Source of the DNA: Gammaproteobacteria bacterium
Lineage (GTDB): Bacteria > Pseudomonadota > Gammaproteobacteria > UBA4575
Direction of reading: 5' to 3'
Assembly: GCA_014075255.1 (NCBI GenBank)
Contig: CP046178.1
Span: forward strand, 2,126,894-2,190,893
Length of the DNA: 64,000 bases
Below are positions 8,873-18,195 of this stretch, piece after piece. A program made the position numbers and the translations under genes. Below the pieces are notes generated by a model, which worked only from the letters and a program-made list of their open reading frames with translations, was not told the DNA's origin and did no database searches. How positions within the stretch are numbered: the first letter of the stretch is position 1; each line of letters begins with the position of its first letter.

Positions 8873-9067
8873 CTACTTTTCTTCTGCAGCTTCGCCACCG
8901 TGTTCTTTTTTCTCAGCTTCATCGCCTGCGTGTTCTTTAGTATCTGCAGCGTCACCGGCATGTTCTTTCTCGGCTTCATCACCTGCGTGTTCATGGTTGT
9001 CACTACTGCAGGCTACAAGTAAGTACATTGTAAGCAGCAAAGTGGCTAATAATTTCATAATGTTCAT
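8873..9067 (-). CDS. EHAGD-repeat lipoprotein B, paralogue of the next gene
   Basis: 64 residues. The N-terminus MNIMKLLATLLLTMYLLVACSS has a lipobox (LVAC) with the lipidated cysteine at residue 20. The rest repeats EHAGDEAEK and KEHAGDAAD, the same unit as in the neighbouring exported protein at 8538-8792. The signal regions also resemble each other (KLLATLLL and KILATLLL), so the two genes are probably a tandem duplication. One is lipidated and the other is cleaved and soluble. Function unknown. Confidence 0.65.
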   Translation of the reverse strand: MNIMKLLATLLLTMYLLVACSSDNHEHAGDEAEKEHAGDAADTKEHAGDEAEKKEHGGEAAEEK

Positions 9068-9130
9068 GTTAAATACTCCTAGTTCGTTGGCCTATATGGC
9101 AAAGTTTATATGACAGCATTCTACGGGCTG

Positions 9131-9988
9131 CTAGCTGGTTTCTCTGTTTTCACGCAAGGTGGATACAGTTTGTTCTGGGTTAAGGTTCAAGTTATCACTA
9201 CGGAATGGCTCTAGTAACCATGCGACAGGTGAAAATACTAGATGTCGTCCCTCTGGTAATCCTAAAGCATCTTCTGCTTGAGTGGTTGCACCGCTATTCT
9301 CGGGTTGAGAATAGGTGCCAAACACGCGATCCCAAATACTTAAGATCGTAGAAAAGTTAGCATCACCGTAACGTCGGTCAACCGCATGGTGCGATGCATG
9401 GAAACGAGGTGTGACGATGATCCACGATAACCATCGTTCAATCCAATCAGGGAAATCAATATTACTGTGATGAAATTGCGCACATAAACTAATAAGTCCC
9501 TCAAACAGGAACCAAGCCACTACGGTGGGCCCCCAGATAACGACCCAAAGCGCTTTAATAAATGATGAAACCAGTAACTCTGTCGGATGAAATCGTAGTG
9601 CAGTGGTTACATCCATTGCGGTGTCGGAATGATGGGCCTTGTGGAAGCGCCATAAAATGCTTACACGGTGATTTGCACGGTGCCAAATGTAATCGAAAAA
9701 ATCGAGTACCACTAAAGACAAAATTATCTCGGTCCAACCCACAAAATGTAGCCAGCGTGAGATCCCCCACCCTTCTTCTTCTACATAAACGATCCACAGT
9801 AAAAAAGGGACATAGGCTAAAATTCGAATAGTAACAGTATTTAATGCAGCAATTCCGGAATGAAAGGTAATGCGTTTTAAGCGCGACCCACGCCATGGGC
9901 GAGCGGGGAAAAATGTTTCTACGCTAAGGAAAAGCACCAGACCCACTACAAAGACAATGAGTTTTCCGGTATCTAAATTGAGATCCAT
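9131..9988 (-). CDS. sterol desaturase / fatty acid hydroxylase family protein
   Basis: 285 residues, integral membrane, with hydrophobic segments near 8-24, 50-68, 85-100 and 145-170. The di-iron histidine clusters of the superfamily are visible: H103RANH107, H116KAHH120, H173H174 and H197ASHH201. Family members use a di-iron centre and O2 to hydroxylate or desaturate lipids. The substrate cannot be inferred here. It is monocistronic and flanked by intergenic DNA on both sides. Confidence 0.88.
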   Translation of the reverse strand: MDLNLDTGKLIVFVVGLVLFLSVETFFPARPWRGSRLKRITFHSGIAALNTVTIRILAYVPFLLWIVYVEEEGWGISRWLHFVGWTEIILSLVVLDFFDYIWHRANHRVSILWRFHKAHHSDTAMDVTTALRFHPTELLVSSFIKALWVVIWGPTVVAWFLFEGLISLCAQFHHSNIDFPDWIERWLSWIIVTPRFHASHHAVDRRYGDANFSTILSIWDRVFGTYSQPENSGATTQAEDALGLPEGRHLVFSPVAWLLEPFRSDNLNLNPEQTVSTLRENRETS

Positions 9989-10155
9989 TTGACCACTATA
10001 GCTTAAGTTCTTAATTGCTTAGTTACAAAATACGACAGGCATGTACTACGTAAAGTTCATGCCATTAATAACAGACCGGGGGAGTTTTAAAAAGCTTACA
10101 CGCGAATAACCACTAAATTATTGTGGCTAGTAGGCAGCCGAAAATAGTTATCTAA

Positions 10156-12060
10156 TTATTTTTGTGCCACTAATCCAGATTCTTTAAAGAGAGAGATGTG
10201 TGAGACGAGTTTTTCGGCATCTACGAAGGTGATAATTCGGAAATTTCGATGCTCATTGCCACTTGTGTCGTAAAACAATAACGCTGGAGGGCCAATTAAA
10301 CCCAATTTTTTTAGTAACTCTTTATCGATATTATCGTTATCTGTTACGTCGGCTTTCAACAATACAAAATCTTGTAGTGCTGCTTGTACATTAGAGTTTG
10401 GGAAAGTTTCGCGGTCTAATTGTTTGCAATAAATGCACCAGTCTGCATAAAAATCTACAAGTACGGGTTTACCTTCTGCGCTAGCTTTTGCTATTTGTGC
10501 ATCTAGGTCCTCGACACTTTTAAAATATTCAAATTTAAATGTTTTGGTGTCATTTGATGAAGGTGAAATTGTGGTGTTTACCATCTGCACATTGTTAGCA
10601 GATATCTTCTGCAGAGGTTGTAATAAGCTGGTGCCACCACTTGCCGCACCTATGACTAAAATAGCTCCATATACAAATGCAATTAGTCCTAGTCCTTTGC
10701 TGAATTTAGACCAGCCGTTTGCCCCTTCTTTAATTGCATCCCAGGCACCCATATAAATAGCGGAAACTATTAGCAATGCGCCTGTCATCAGTAGAATGAT
10801 AGATGCAGGGAGAATGCGATCGAGCATCCAAATGCCCAAGCCAAGTAAAAGTACTCCAAAAACTCCTTTAACAGTGTCCATCCAGGCACCCGCTTTAGGT
10901 AAAAGTTTTCCTGCTGAAGTTCCTATGGCAAGAAGTGGCGCGCCCATACCCATGCTTAAAGCAAACAATGCTGAGCCACCCAACACATAGTCTTTAGTTG
11001 AAGATATATATAACAATGCACCTATTAAGGGTGCGGTGACACACGGGCCGACTATTAAGGCTGAAAGAAAACCCATAATGCCCGCGCCTATATATGTGCC
11101 ACCATCTTGACTAGAACTGAGGTTATTCAATTTAGATTGAATGCTGCTTGGCATTTGTAATTCGTAAAAACCAAACATAGCTAGGGAGAGTAAAACAAAA
11201 ATTCCAGCAAATACGCTAAGTACCCATGGGTTTTGAAACCAAATTTGTACATTCTCGCCATAGTAACCAGCACCCATTCCTGCAAGGGTATAGGTAACTG
11301 CCATCGCGAGCACATAAACAAGCGAAAGGGTGAATGCCTTTGATGTAGAAAGATTTTTACCTTGTCCAACGATGATGCTGGAAAGGATTGGTATCATCGG
11401 AAATACGCAAGGCGTAAACGCAAGTAATAGACCCAAGCCAAAAAAGATAGCAATAGTGGACCAAAAACTTCCATTTGCTAGTGTGCTTGCTATTTTGTCT
11501 TGTTCAGATGTAAATTCAGCACCCGATCCAGAACCACCAGAAGTCGTGTTTGCACTCCCTCCGCTAGTTGAACCTGCAGCAGCAGCGCCACCGGAAGAAT
11601 CTAAATTTACCGTTATATTTTTAGTGATCGGTGGATAGCAAAGTCCTGCTTTAGCGCAGCCTTGATATTTGAAAATTAAATCTACACTACTGGCATTAGC
11701 CGCTAACGTTGTAATAGGGATCTCGGCATTAAATTCATGATCAATGCTTACAATAAGACCAAAGTATTCATCTTCTTTTTCTTTACCTTTGGGTAACGGA
11801 AGATTACCTAACGTAAGTTGTGATTCATCTGCTGGCGCAACACTAATCTTATCTTTATATAAGTAGTAACCATCTTGAATTAACCAATTGGTCTTGATCG
11901 TATTGCCATCACCTTGTGTAGCCGTTACAACAAAGGCGACATCAGGATCTAAAAATTCCTCTTCTTCTTCACCTGCAAGATTTGATAGCGGGCTATCGGC
12001 CCAAGAAACGGTGCTGATGAAGGTAAAAAGTAATAGTAGAGAGATGCGTAATATTTTCAT
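10156..12060 (-). CDS. dsbD: thiol:disulfide interchange protein DsbD
   Basis: 634 residues with the full three-part structure. A signal peptide (about 1-21) leads to an N-terminal periplasmic DsbD-alpha domain with C135 and C141 (GCAKAGLCYPP). A Gly/Ser-rich linker follows. The central multi-span domain carries LAFTPCVFPMIP and VGPCVTAPL, the membrane cysteines. The C-terminal thioredoxin domain has WCIYC at 541-545. DsbD moves electrons from cytoplasmic thioredoxin to periplasmic partners. It overlaps cutA by 4 bp (ATGA), a common cutA-dsbD arrangement. Confidence 0.97.
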   Translation of the reverse strand: MKILRISLLLLFTFISTVSWADSPLSNLAGEEEEEFLDPDVAFVVTATQGDGNTIKTNWLIQDGYYLYKDKISVAPADESQLTLGNLPLPKGKEKEDEYFGLIVSIDHEFNAEIPITTLAANASSVDLIFKYQGCAKAGLCYPPITKNITVNLDSSGGAAAAGSTSGGSANTTSGGSGSGAEFTSEQDKIASTLANGSFWSTIAIFFGLGLLLAFTPCVFPMIPILSSIIVGQGKNLSTSKAFTLSLVYVLAMAVTYTLAGMGAGYYGENVQIWFQNPWVLSVFAGIFVLLSLAMFGFYELQMPSSIQSKLNNLSSSQDGGTYIGAGIMGFLSALIVGPCVTAPLIGALLYISSTKDYVLGGSALFALSMGMGAPLLAIGTSAGKLLPKAGAWMDTVKGVFGVLLLGLGIWMLDRILPASIILLMTGALLIVSAIYMGAWDAIKEGANGWSKFSKGLGLIAFVYGAILVIGAASGGTSLLQPLQKISANNVQMVNTTISPSSNDTKTFKFEYFKSVEDLDAQIAKASAEGKPVLVDFYADWCIYCKQLDRETFPNSNVQAALQDFVLLKADVTDNDNIDKELLKKLGLIGPPALLFYDTSGNEHRNFRIITFVDAEKLVSHISLFKESGLVAQK

Positions 12061-12401
12061 GATGTTGTTTTCGTTGTTAGTTCGTTTGTTAAGTCGTTCA
12101 TTAACCAGTCTAAATAATCTTTTGAGCCGTTAGTTATTGGAGTCGAAATAATCTCAGGAAGTTCGTAAGGGTGTTGTGTTTTTATATAACTTTCAAGTTC
12201 TGGGTAGCATTTATCAGTCGTTTTAATAATGGCTATATGCTCCGTTTCTTGGAAAATTTTCCCTTCCCACATATAGATGGATTGCCCTGCAGCCGCAATA
12301 TTTACACAAGCTGCCAGCTTTGCCTGCACCATTTCCCGAGACATCCGCTGAGCGGTGTCTATATCTGGAAAAGTGGTTAGTACCAGGATGGGCGAGCTCA
12401 T
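12057..12401 (-). CDS. cutA: CutA1 divalent-ion tolerance protein
   Basis: 114 residues, normal size for the trimeric ferredoxin-like CutA1 fold. It shows LVLTTFPDIDTAQRMSREMV at the start, AACVNI and SIYMWEGKI in the middle, and the ending HPYELPEIISTPI typical of the family. CutA was named from copper tolerance in E. coli, but its biochemical role remains uncertain. It is upstream of and overlaps dsbD. It is transcribed divergently from fxsA. Confidence 0.95.
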   Translation of the reverse strand: MSSPILVLTTFPDIDTAQRMSREMVQAKLAACVNIAAAGQSIYMWEGKIFQETEHIAIIKTTDKCYPELESYIKTQHPYELPEIISTPITNGSKDYLDWLMNDLTNELTTKTTS

Positions 12402-12526
12402 GTTTTGTTTCTAATTGGCGATGATCATTGAATTCATGTTGGGTGTTGAAGTTTGAGGTGTGTGCCCTCATATTGCCAGCATAGACCCTACAAAATGGGC
12501 CCTCAAGCTACGGAAATCAAAGTTAT

Positions 12527-13060
12527 ATGTCGGCGGTTCGAATTCGTATTTTTCCAATTTTAATGGCCTTGTTCTTGGTGATTCCAATCATCGAAATCTA
12601 CCTGTTAATTAAGGTGGCAGGCATCATTGATTGGCTGCCAACCATTGGCCTTGTAGTATTGACCGCAGTTATTGGCGCATCCTTACTGCGTAGCCAAGGG
12701 TCACAGACCTACATGCGTTTTAATCAAGCACTTAGTGAAGGTAGGGCGCCTGCAAATGAGATATTAGAAGGAGTGGCCTTGTTAATAGGAGGTGCGCTAT
12801 TACTTACGCCAGGCTTCTTCACAGATCTGATTGGTTTCTTCTGTTTGCTACCTTTCACACGCCGGCCTGTGGCAACCCTTATCGTGAATCGTTTCAACTT
12901 TATGTCTGGTCCCATGTCTGGGATGAACATGGGTGGTTTTGGCCCGCCACCATCAGGCTCCTCGCCCGATGCATCTTCAAGCAATGAGCCAGGAAATACG
13001 CCAGGCAATAAGCCCGGCAATGTATATGAAGGTAAAGTGACTCACCGTTCAGATGAATGA
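12527..13060 (+). CDS. fxsA: FxsA family membrane protein
   Basis: 177 residues. Three hydrophobic segments lie in the first 110 residues, with the family signature VIPIIEIYLLIKVAG (about 18-33), and LTPGFFTDLIGFFCLLP near 90-107. The C-terminal tail is rich in Gly, Pro and Ser. FxsA is an inner-membrane protein that in E. coli affects phage T7 exclusion by F plasmids; its normal role is unknown. It lies directly upstream of groES, as in several gammaproteobacteria, with the heat-shock promoter in between. Confidence 0.92.
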   Translation: MSAVRIRIFPILMALFLVIPIIEIYLLIKVAGIIDWLPTIGLVVLTAVIGASLLRSQGSQTYMRFNQALSEGRAPANEILEGVALLIGGALLLTPGFFTDLIGFFCLLPFTRRPVATLIVNRFNFMSGPMSGMNMGGFGPPPSGSSPDASSSNEPGNTPGNKPGNVYEGKVTHRSDE

Positions 13061-13103
13061 TCGGAGTGTATTTGGGCACTAAGGTGATTTTTCTAGAAAC
13101 TAC

Positions 13104-13131
13104 TTGACTTCAAAAAACTCATTCGTATGAT
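13104..13131 (+). promoter_or_regulatory. sigma-70-type promoter of groESL
   Basis: TTGACT at 13104-13109 and TATGAT at 13126-13131 with a 16-bp spacer. The CIRCE operator overlaps the end of the -10 box and the expected start site. Confidence 0.75.
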
Positions 13132-13157
13132 TAGCACTCATTGAATGAGAGTGCTAA
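13131..13157. promoter_or_regulatory. CIRCE operator (HrcA binding site)
   Basis: TTAGCACTC, a 9-bp spacer, then GAGTGCTAA: a perfect 9-9-9 CIRCE inverted repeat 66 bp before the groES start. CIRCE is the operator of the HrcA repressor. Its position over the start region predicts repression of groESL by HrcA and release on heat stress. hrcA itself is not in the window. Confidence 0.97.
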
Positions 13158-13222
13158 CAATAAAAGCACCCATATAAATACTATTTAAAATTAATAAATT
13201 AACCCCTTATTAGGAGGCGTCA

Positions 13223-13516
13223 ATGAATTTACGTCCTTTGCATGACCGCGTGGTCGTCAAGCGTATGGAAGAGGAAAAAACAAGCCCAGGTGGCATTGTA
13301 ATTCCTGATTCCGCTACAGAAAAACCAAGTAAAGGCAAAGTTGTTGCAGTAGGTAATGGAAAAATTACTGAAAGTGGCGATGTTCGCAAATTAGATGTGA
13401 AGAAAGGCGATACGGTTTTGTTTGGTCAATATTCCGGTCAGTCAGTGAAAGTAGATGGTGACGAGTTATTAGTGATGCGTGAAGACGACATCATGGCCAT
13501 TATCGAAAAGAAATAA
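13223..13516 (+). CDS. groES: co-chaperonin GroES
   Basis: 97 residues, standard length. It opens [19 protein letters not shown], has the mobile-loop region [19 protein letters not shown] (about 20-40), and ends [12 protein letters not shown] strong AGGAGG Shine-Dalgarno precedes the ATG. GroES caps the GroEL ring during protein folding. It is co-transcribed with groEL 38 bp downstream, under the CIRCE-controlled promoter. Confidence 0.99.
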   Translation: MNLRPLHDRVVVKRMEEEKTSPGGIVIPDSATEKPSKGKVVAVGNGKITESGDVRKLDVKKGDTVLFGQYSGQSVKVDGDELLVMREDDIMAIIEKK

Positions 13517-13542
13517 ATTTTGTAAAAGATAAACAAATTTAG

Positions 13543-15219
<1,677 letters not shown>

Positions 15220-15250
15220 TCATTTCTGTTCACATCTGTGAAGAAATTGA

Positions 15251-15275
15251 GGCCTCGCAATGCGGGGCCTTTTTT
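15251..15275 (+). terminator. Rho-independent terminator of groESL
   Basis: GGCCTCGC-AAT-GCGGGGCC hairpin followed by a run of T. Confidence 0.9.
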
Positions 15276-15290
15276 ATGGCTGTTATATAA

Positions 15291-15316
15291 TGTCTGCTTA
15301 CGACCCAAAGCGGACA
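15291..15316. repeat. 26-bp imperfect palindrome, copy 4
   Basis: TGTCTGCT and AGCGGACA around TACGACCCAA, in the forward form. It matches the reverse complement of copy 8 at 23 of 26 bases. It opens the unit that carries the VOC gene. On the minus strand it yields the spurious start MSALGRKQT. Confidence 0.88.
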
Positions 15317-15350
15317 TAAGGCGAATGTTTAGTAATACGGATAAGCTAAA

Positions 15351-15803
15351 ATGAAAATTCAAGAATTTGTACCCTATCTCAGCGTAACGGATGCTAATAA
15401 GGCGGTTGCCTTTTATTCCAAAGTATTTGATGTCCCACCAAGGCTGCTCTTAAAGATGCCAGATGATCGAGTAATGCATTGCGAGTTTCGGATAGGTGAC
15501 GCACGTTTTTTTGTTAGTGAAGAGTTACCTGAACATGGTGGGACTCCAAGCCCTAAATCATTAGGCTCTACCAGTGTAGCAATTCATCTTTATGTTGCAG
15601 ATTGTGATCAAATTGTTGAAAAAATGAAAATTAATGGTTCAGAGATTCTAGCAGAGCCAGAAGACCTGTTTTGGGGTGAAAGATTTGCTCGTGTCCGCGA
15701 TCCATTTGGACATGAATGGGGAGTAGCTACGCTCTTAAAAGAAATGACACCAGAAGAAATCCAAACAATAGCTTCAAAAGTGTTTGAAGAAATGCAGGGC
15801 TAA
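15351..15803 (+). CDS. VOC (glyoxalase/bleomycin-resistance) family protein, PhnB-like
   Basis: 150 residues with the paired beta-alpha-beta-beta-beta pattern of VOC proteins. It starts FVPYLSVTDANKAVAFYSKVF and has HCEFRIGDARFFVSEE, a central SVAIHLYVADCDQIVEKM, and ends FARVRDPFGHEWGVAT. This resembles the PhnB-like subgroup. Metal ligands and substrate are uncertain. It is bracketed 34 bp upstream and 14 bp downstream by palindrome copies 4 and 5 in inverted orientation, so it looks like a one-gene cassette. Confidence 0.85.
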   Translation: MKIQEFVPYLSVTDANKAVAFYSKVFDVPPRLLLKMPDDRVMHCEFRIGDARFFVSEELPEHGGTPSPKSLGSTSVAIHLYVADCDQIVEKMKINGSEILAEPEDLFWGERFARVRDPFGHEWGVATLLKEMTPEEIQTIASKVFEEMQG

Positions 15804-15817
15804 TATATTTTTCTTAA

Positions 15818-15843
15818 TGACCGCTATTGGCCGAAAGCAGACA
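15818..15843. repeat. 26-bp imperfect palindrome, copy 5
   Basis: TGACCGCT and AGCAGACA around ATTGGCCGAA. It is in the reverse form and differs from copy 6 only in the third base. It closes the VOC unit and precedes the EF-hand gene. Confidence 0.88.
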
Positions 15844-15941
15844 CAGCACAACATTAGCCTCTAGGGCGGAACTATTTGTATGTGAGTTATCTAATTATAA
15901 GTAGACAATATTTCTTAAATAAATCTAATGGAGTTGACAAT

Positions 15942-16262
15942 ATGTGCAAGATAATCGAATTAAAATCAATAGGTGCTGTATTACTGTTTAGTGCATTTAT
16001 GATTGCACCCGTAATTGCGGAAAATAATCCTTTCAATGAAACTGATCTAACTTCTGAATTCTTAGTTGCTGATAGCCACGGCGGCAAACACTGTAAAATA
16101 AAAAAAATGGATACGGATGGTGATGGGTCGGTAAGTAAAGAAGAGTTTATGTCCCATGCAGAGAAAAAGTTTAGTCGCAAAGATAAAAATGACGATGGCG
16201 TTCTAGGTGCGGATGAAATGAAACACAGGAAGCATCATGGTGAAGGCAAATCAGATAGCTAA
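15942..16262 (+). CDS. exported EF-hand calcium-binding protein
   Basis: 106 residues from the ATG at 15942, chosen for the GGAG just upstream and because a signal peptide then starts at once (MCKIIELKSIGAVLLFSAFM, cleavage near VIAE). An upstream in-frame start at 15876 is unlikely. Two EF-hand loops are visible: DTDGDGSVSKEEF and DKNDDGVLGADEM. The C-terminus is rich in His and Lys (KHRKHHGEGK). It probably binds calcium in the periplasm; its partner is unknown. It lies between palindrome copies 5 and 6 and has its own terminator. Confidence 0.85.
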   Translation: MCKIIELKSIGAVLLFSAFMIAPVIAENNPFNETDLTSEFLVADSHGGKHCKIKKMDTDGDGSVSKEEFMSHAEKKFSRKDKNDDGVLGADEMKHRKHHGEGKSDS

Positions 16263-16287
16263 ATTCTATAGAATTAAATTACAAGAA

Positions 16288-16314
16288 AGGCGAACCATTA
16301 TTGTTCGCCTTTTT
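16288..16314 (+). terminator. terminator after EF-hand gene
   Basis: AGGCGAAC-CATTATT-GTTCGCCT hairpin followed by TTTT. Confidence 0.9.
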
Positions 16315-16334
16315 ATAAAGAAAGTAGATTAATT

Positions 16335-16360
16335 TGTCCGCTATTGGCCGAAAGCAGACA
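16335..16360. repeat. 26-bp imperfect palindrome, copy 6
   Basis: TGTCCGCT and AGCAGACA around ATTGGCCGAA, in the reverse form. It closes the EF-hand unit and lies 25 bp before a hairpin chain. Confidence 0.9.
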
Positions 16361-16384
16361 TTGGGCAGAAGAGTTAATTTGATG

Positions 16385-16425
16385 GCATCATCCACGATGC
16401 GACTCATATTCGCACATCCATGTGC
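16385..16425. repeat. Short-hairpin chain near copy 6
   Basis: GCATC-ATCCAC-GATGC (16385-16400), GCGA...TCGC (about 16399-16413) and GCACA-TCCA-TGTGC (16412-16425). The arms are unrelated but the TCCA centre is shared with the chain at 7021. Confidence 0.65.
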
Positions 16426-16510
16426 TCACTAAATTTTTAGATATTTGCGTCCTTTCCTTTTTTGATACGTCTTTACTACTAACTCAATCAATTTATATGG
16501 AGTCAGTACC

Positions 16511-16915
16511 ATGAGACTACAATTAGCCTTAAACGTAAGAAATATTGAAGAAGCCGTACACTATTACTCAAAACTTTTCGATACACCGCCACATAAACGT
16601 AGAGCGGGATATGCAAATTTTGCAATTGGCAACCCGCCGTTGAAATTGGTCCTGATTGAAAACCCCAGTGCGGATGACCGAATTAATCATCTTGGAGTAG
16701 AGGCTGAGCAGAATGAGAATTTGGATGCAGTGATGAAGCGACTCGAACGTGATGGCATTGCAGATACAATTGAAGACCAGACTACGTGCTGCTTTGCAAC
16801 ACAAGACAAAGTATGGTCTACCGAGCCGCAAGGATTGAGTTGGGAGTGGTATACCATAACCGATGATAATCCCAGTGAAGCCAATATCTCTAAATCAAGC
16901 GTGTGTTGTGCATAA
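16511..16915 (+). CDS. ArsI/CadI-like VOC protein
   Basis: 134 residues. The pattern is that of ArsI (C-As lyase) and CadI-type VOC enzymes: LNVRNIEEAVHYYSKLF, a His at 60 in NHLGVE, the vicinal cysteines C93-C94 in TTCCFATQDKVW, and E112 in WEWYTI. In ArsI the paired Cys bind trivalent organoarsenicals, and two His and a Glu bind iron. Here the first-strand His position reads Gln (RLQLALNV), so the metal site may differ. It ends SSVCCA. The stop abuts the ATG of the sigma-factor gene without a gap, so the two are co-translated. The substrate (arsenical or other thiol-reactive compound) is inference. Confidence 0.78.
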   Translation: MRLQLALNVRNIEEAVHYYSKLFDTPPHKRRAGYANFAIGNPPLKLVLIENPSADDRINHLGVEAEQNENLDAVMKRLERDGIADTIEDQTTCCFATQDKVWSTEPQGLSWEWYTITDDNPSEANISKSSVCCA

Positions 16916-17461
16916 ATGGCGGAACTCGATACCACCTGGGATGAATTGCGATCCAAGTTAACTCGCTATGTTCGCAGCAAAGTGGATGTCGATGTATCTG
17001 AGGATTTAGTTCACGACATACTCTTGCGCGTTCTACAAAACGAGGAAGCTTTATCTAATGCTGATAACCCTCTTGCATGGATGTACAGCATTGCCAAAAA
17101 TAGAATTACTGATCATTATCGTAAACAATCTATGATAAATACTAAAAATGAAATTGTTGATTCAGAAAGTATGCCTGACAGTGTAGATCATGACTTTGCT
17201 AAATGTTTGAGGCCGCTCTCAGACCGGTTAGAACCAAAATATAAAGAAGCTTTGCTATTAGCAGACTTTAATGAAATTAAGCAATCGGTTGCAGCTGAAC
17301 GAATTGGAATTTCAATTTCAGGTATGAAGTCACGTGTACAGCGAGGACGTGCAAAATTGAAAGAAGAACTTTTAGCCTGTTGTGCAGTGGAGAAGGATCG
17401 CTTTGGAAACGTGATCGACTATAAACGTAAAGACAGGTCTAATAAGGATCAATGTTGTTAA
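16916..17461 (+). CDS. ECF sigma factor (SigZ-like) with Cys-rich C-terminal tail
   Basis: 181 residues. Region 2 (about 12-75) has SEDLVHDILLRVLQN and NPLAWMYSIAKNRITDHYRK. Region 4 (about 100-152) has LEPKYKEALLLADF and a helix-turn-helix with SGMKSRVQRGRAKLKE. A tail of about 28 residues follows with C155-C156 and a terminal C180-C181 around GNVIDYKRKDR. No anti-sigma gene is next to it. The stop-start junction with the ArsI-like gene suggests joint expression. The Cys tail could sense metal, arsenical or redox state directly, as Cys-rich C-terminal tails do in CorE-type ECF factors. That is inference. Confidence 0.85.
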   Translation: MAELDTTWDELRSKLTRYVRSKVDVDVSEDLVHDILLRVLQNEEALSNADNPLAWMYSIAKNRITDHYRKQSMINTKNEIVDSESMPDSVDHDFAKCLRPLSDRLEPKYKEALLLADFNEIKQSVAAERIGISISGMKSRVQRGRAKLKEELLACCAVEKDRFGNVIDYKRKDRSNKDQCC

Positions 17462-17493
17462 TAATCGATGATTGTAGTGTACAGTTTTAAATT

Positions 17494-18042
17494 ATGAGAA
17501 TTGATCCTGCCAGTCATTTGGTCGTTGGAGTGCGTTATGCGCCTTCACCAAATTATGATGGGCGACCAGAAGGTGCACCGCTTTCTTTAGTAGTGGTTCA
17601 TAATATTAGTTTGCCACCGAATGAGTTTGGTGGGCCGTATATTGAGCAATTGTTTACCAATCAATTGGACCCCAATGAGCATCCATACTTTGAGGAAATT
17701 AAAGATCATAAAGTTTCCGCACATATTTTAATTCGACGTAATGGAGAGGTAGTTCAGTTTGTGCCTTTTAATAAACGTGCATGGCATGCGGGGGAATCAG
17801 CCTATAAAGGTTGTGAAAATTGTAATGACTTTGCCATTGGCATTGAATTGGAAGGTGCAGATGAAACGTCTTATGAAGAAGTGCAATACTCGGTGTTAGC
17901 TACATTGGTTGATTCACTTAGGATGACCTATCCGTCGTTAAGTAAAGAAGATATTGTGGGTCATTCTAATATTGCGCCGAGTAGAAAGAGCGATCCGGGG
18001 ATGTCTTTCCAATGGAAAAAATTTCGAGATCTTCTGGCCTAA
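17494..18042 (+). CDS. ampD: 1,6-anhydro-N-acetylmuramyl-L-alanine amidase AmpD
   Basis: 182 residues, typical AmpD length. The zinc ligands are H36 (VVVHNIS), H157 (GHSNIAPSRKSDPG) and D167, with K165 in the active site. AmpD is cytoplasmic and splits the stem peptide from anhydro-muropeptides in cell-wall recycling. Downstream, the sequence at 18057-18092 repeats the last 11 codons and stop in a diverged form, suggesting a remnant of a second ampD 3' end. Confidence 0.96.
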   Translation: MRIDPASHLVVGVRYAPSPNYDGRPEGAPLSLVVVHNISLPPNEFGGPYIEQLFTNQLDPNEHPYFEEIKDHKVSAHILIRRNGEVVQFVPFNKRAWHAGESAYKGCENCNDFAIGIELEGADETSYEEVQYSVLATLVDSLRMTYPSLSKEDIVGHSNIAPSRKSDPGMSFQWKKFRDLLA

Positions 18043-18056
18043 GACCTGCTCTAGCA

Positions 18057-18092
18057 TTCAACTGGCAGAACTTCCGCGAGCTTTTGGCCTAA
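18057..18092 (+). pseudogene. Remnant of a second ampD 3' end
   Basis: Reads FNWQNFRELLA and stop, against FQWKKFRDLLA and stop at the true end of ampD: 7 of 11 residues match, aligned at the stop codon. A third, weaker echo (CTTTTGGTCTAA) ends at 18131. No coding sequence precedes either in frame. Confidence 0.6.
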
Positions 18093-18162
18093 AACTTTAA
18101 TAAAGCGCGGCTGTTTAATCTTTTGGTCTAAAAAGATCAAAATGTATGTAACAGGCATAAGT

Positions 18163-18195
18163 CTCTTAGGTATTCAGCCTAAGAGCTTTCTTTGT
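18163..18195 (+). terminator. terminator-like hairpin after ampD
   Basis: CTCTTAGG-TATTCAG-CCTAAGAG followed by a T-rich stretch on the plus strand. It overlaps the last codons of the convergent bpt gene. Confidence 0.6.

Noticed and set aside
9537-9556. Further palindrome copy (ACGACCCAAAGCG)
   Set aside because: It is inside the fatty-acid hydroxylase gene and lacks the paired arm; a coding coincidence.
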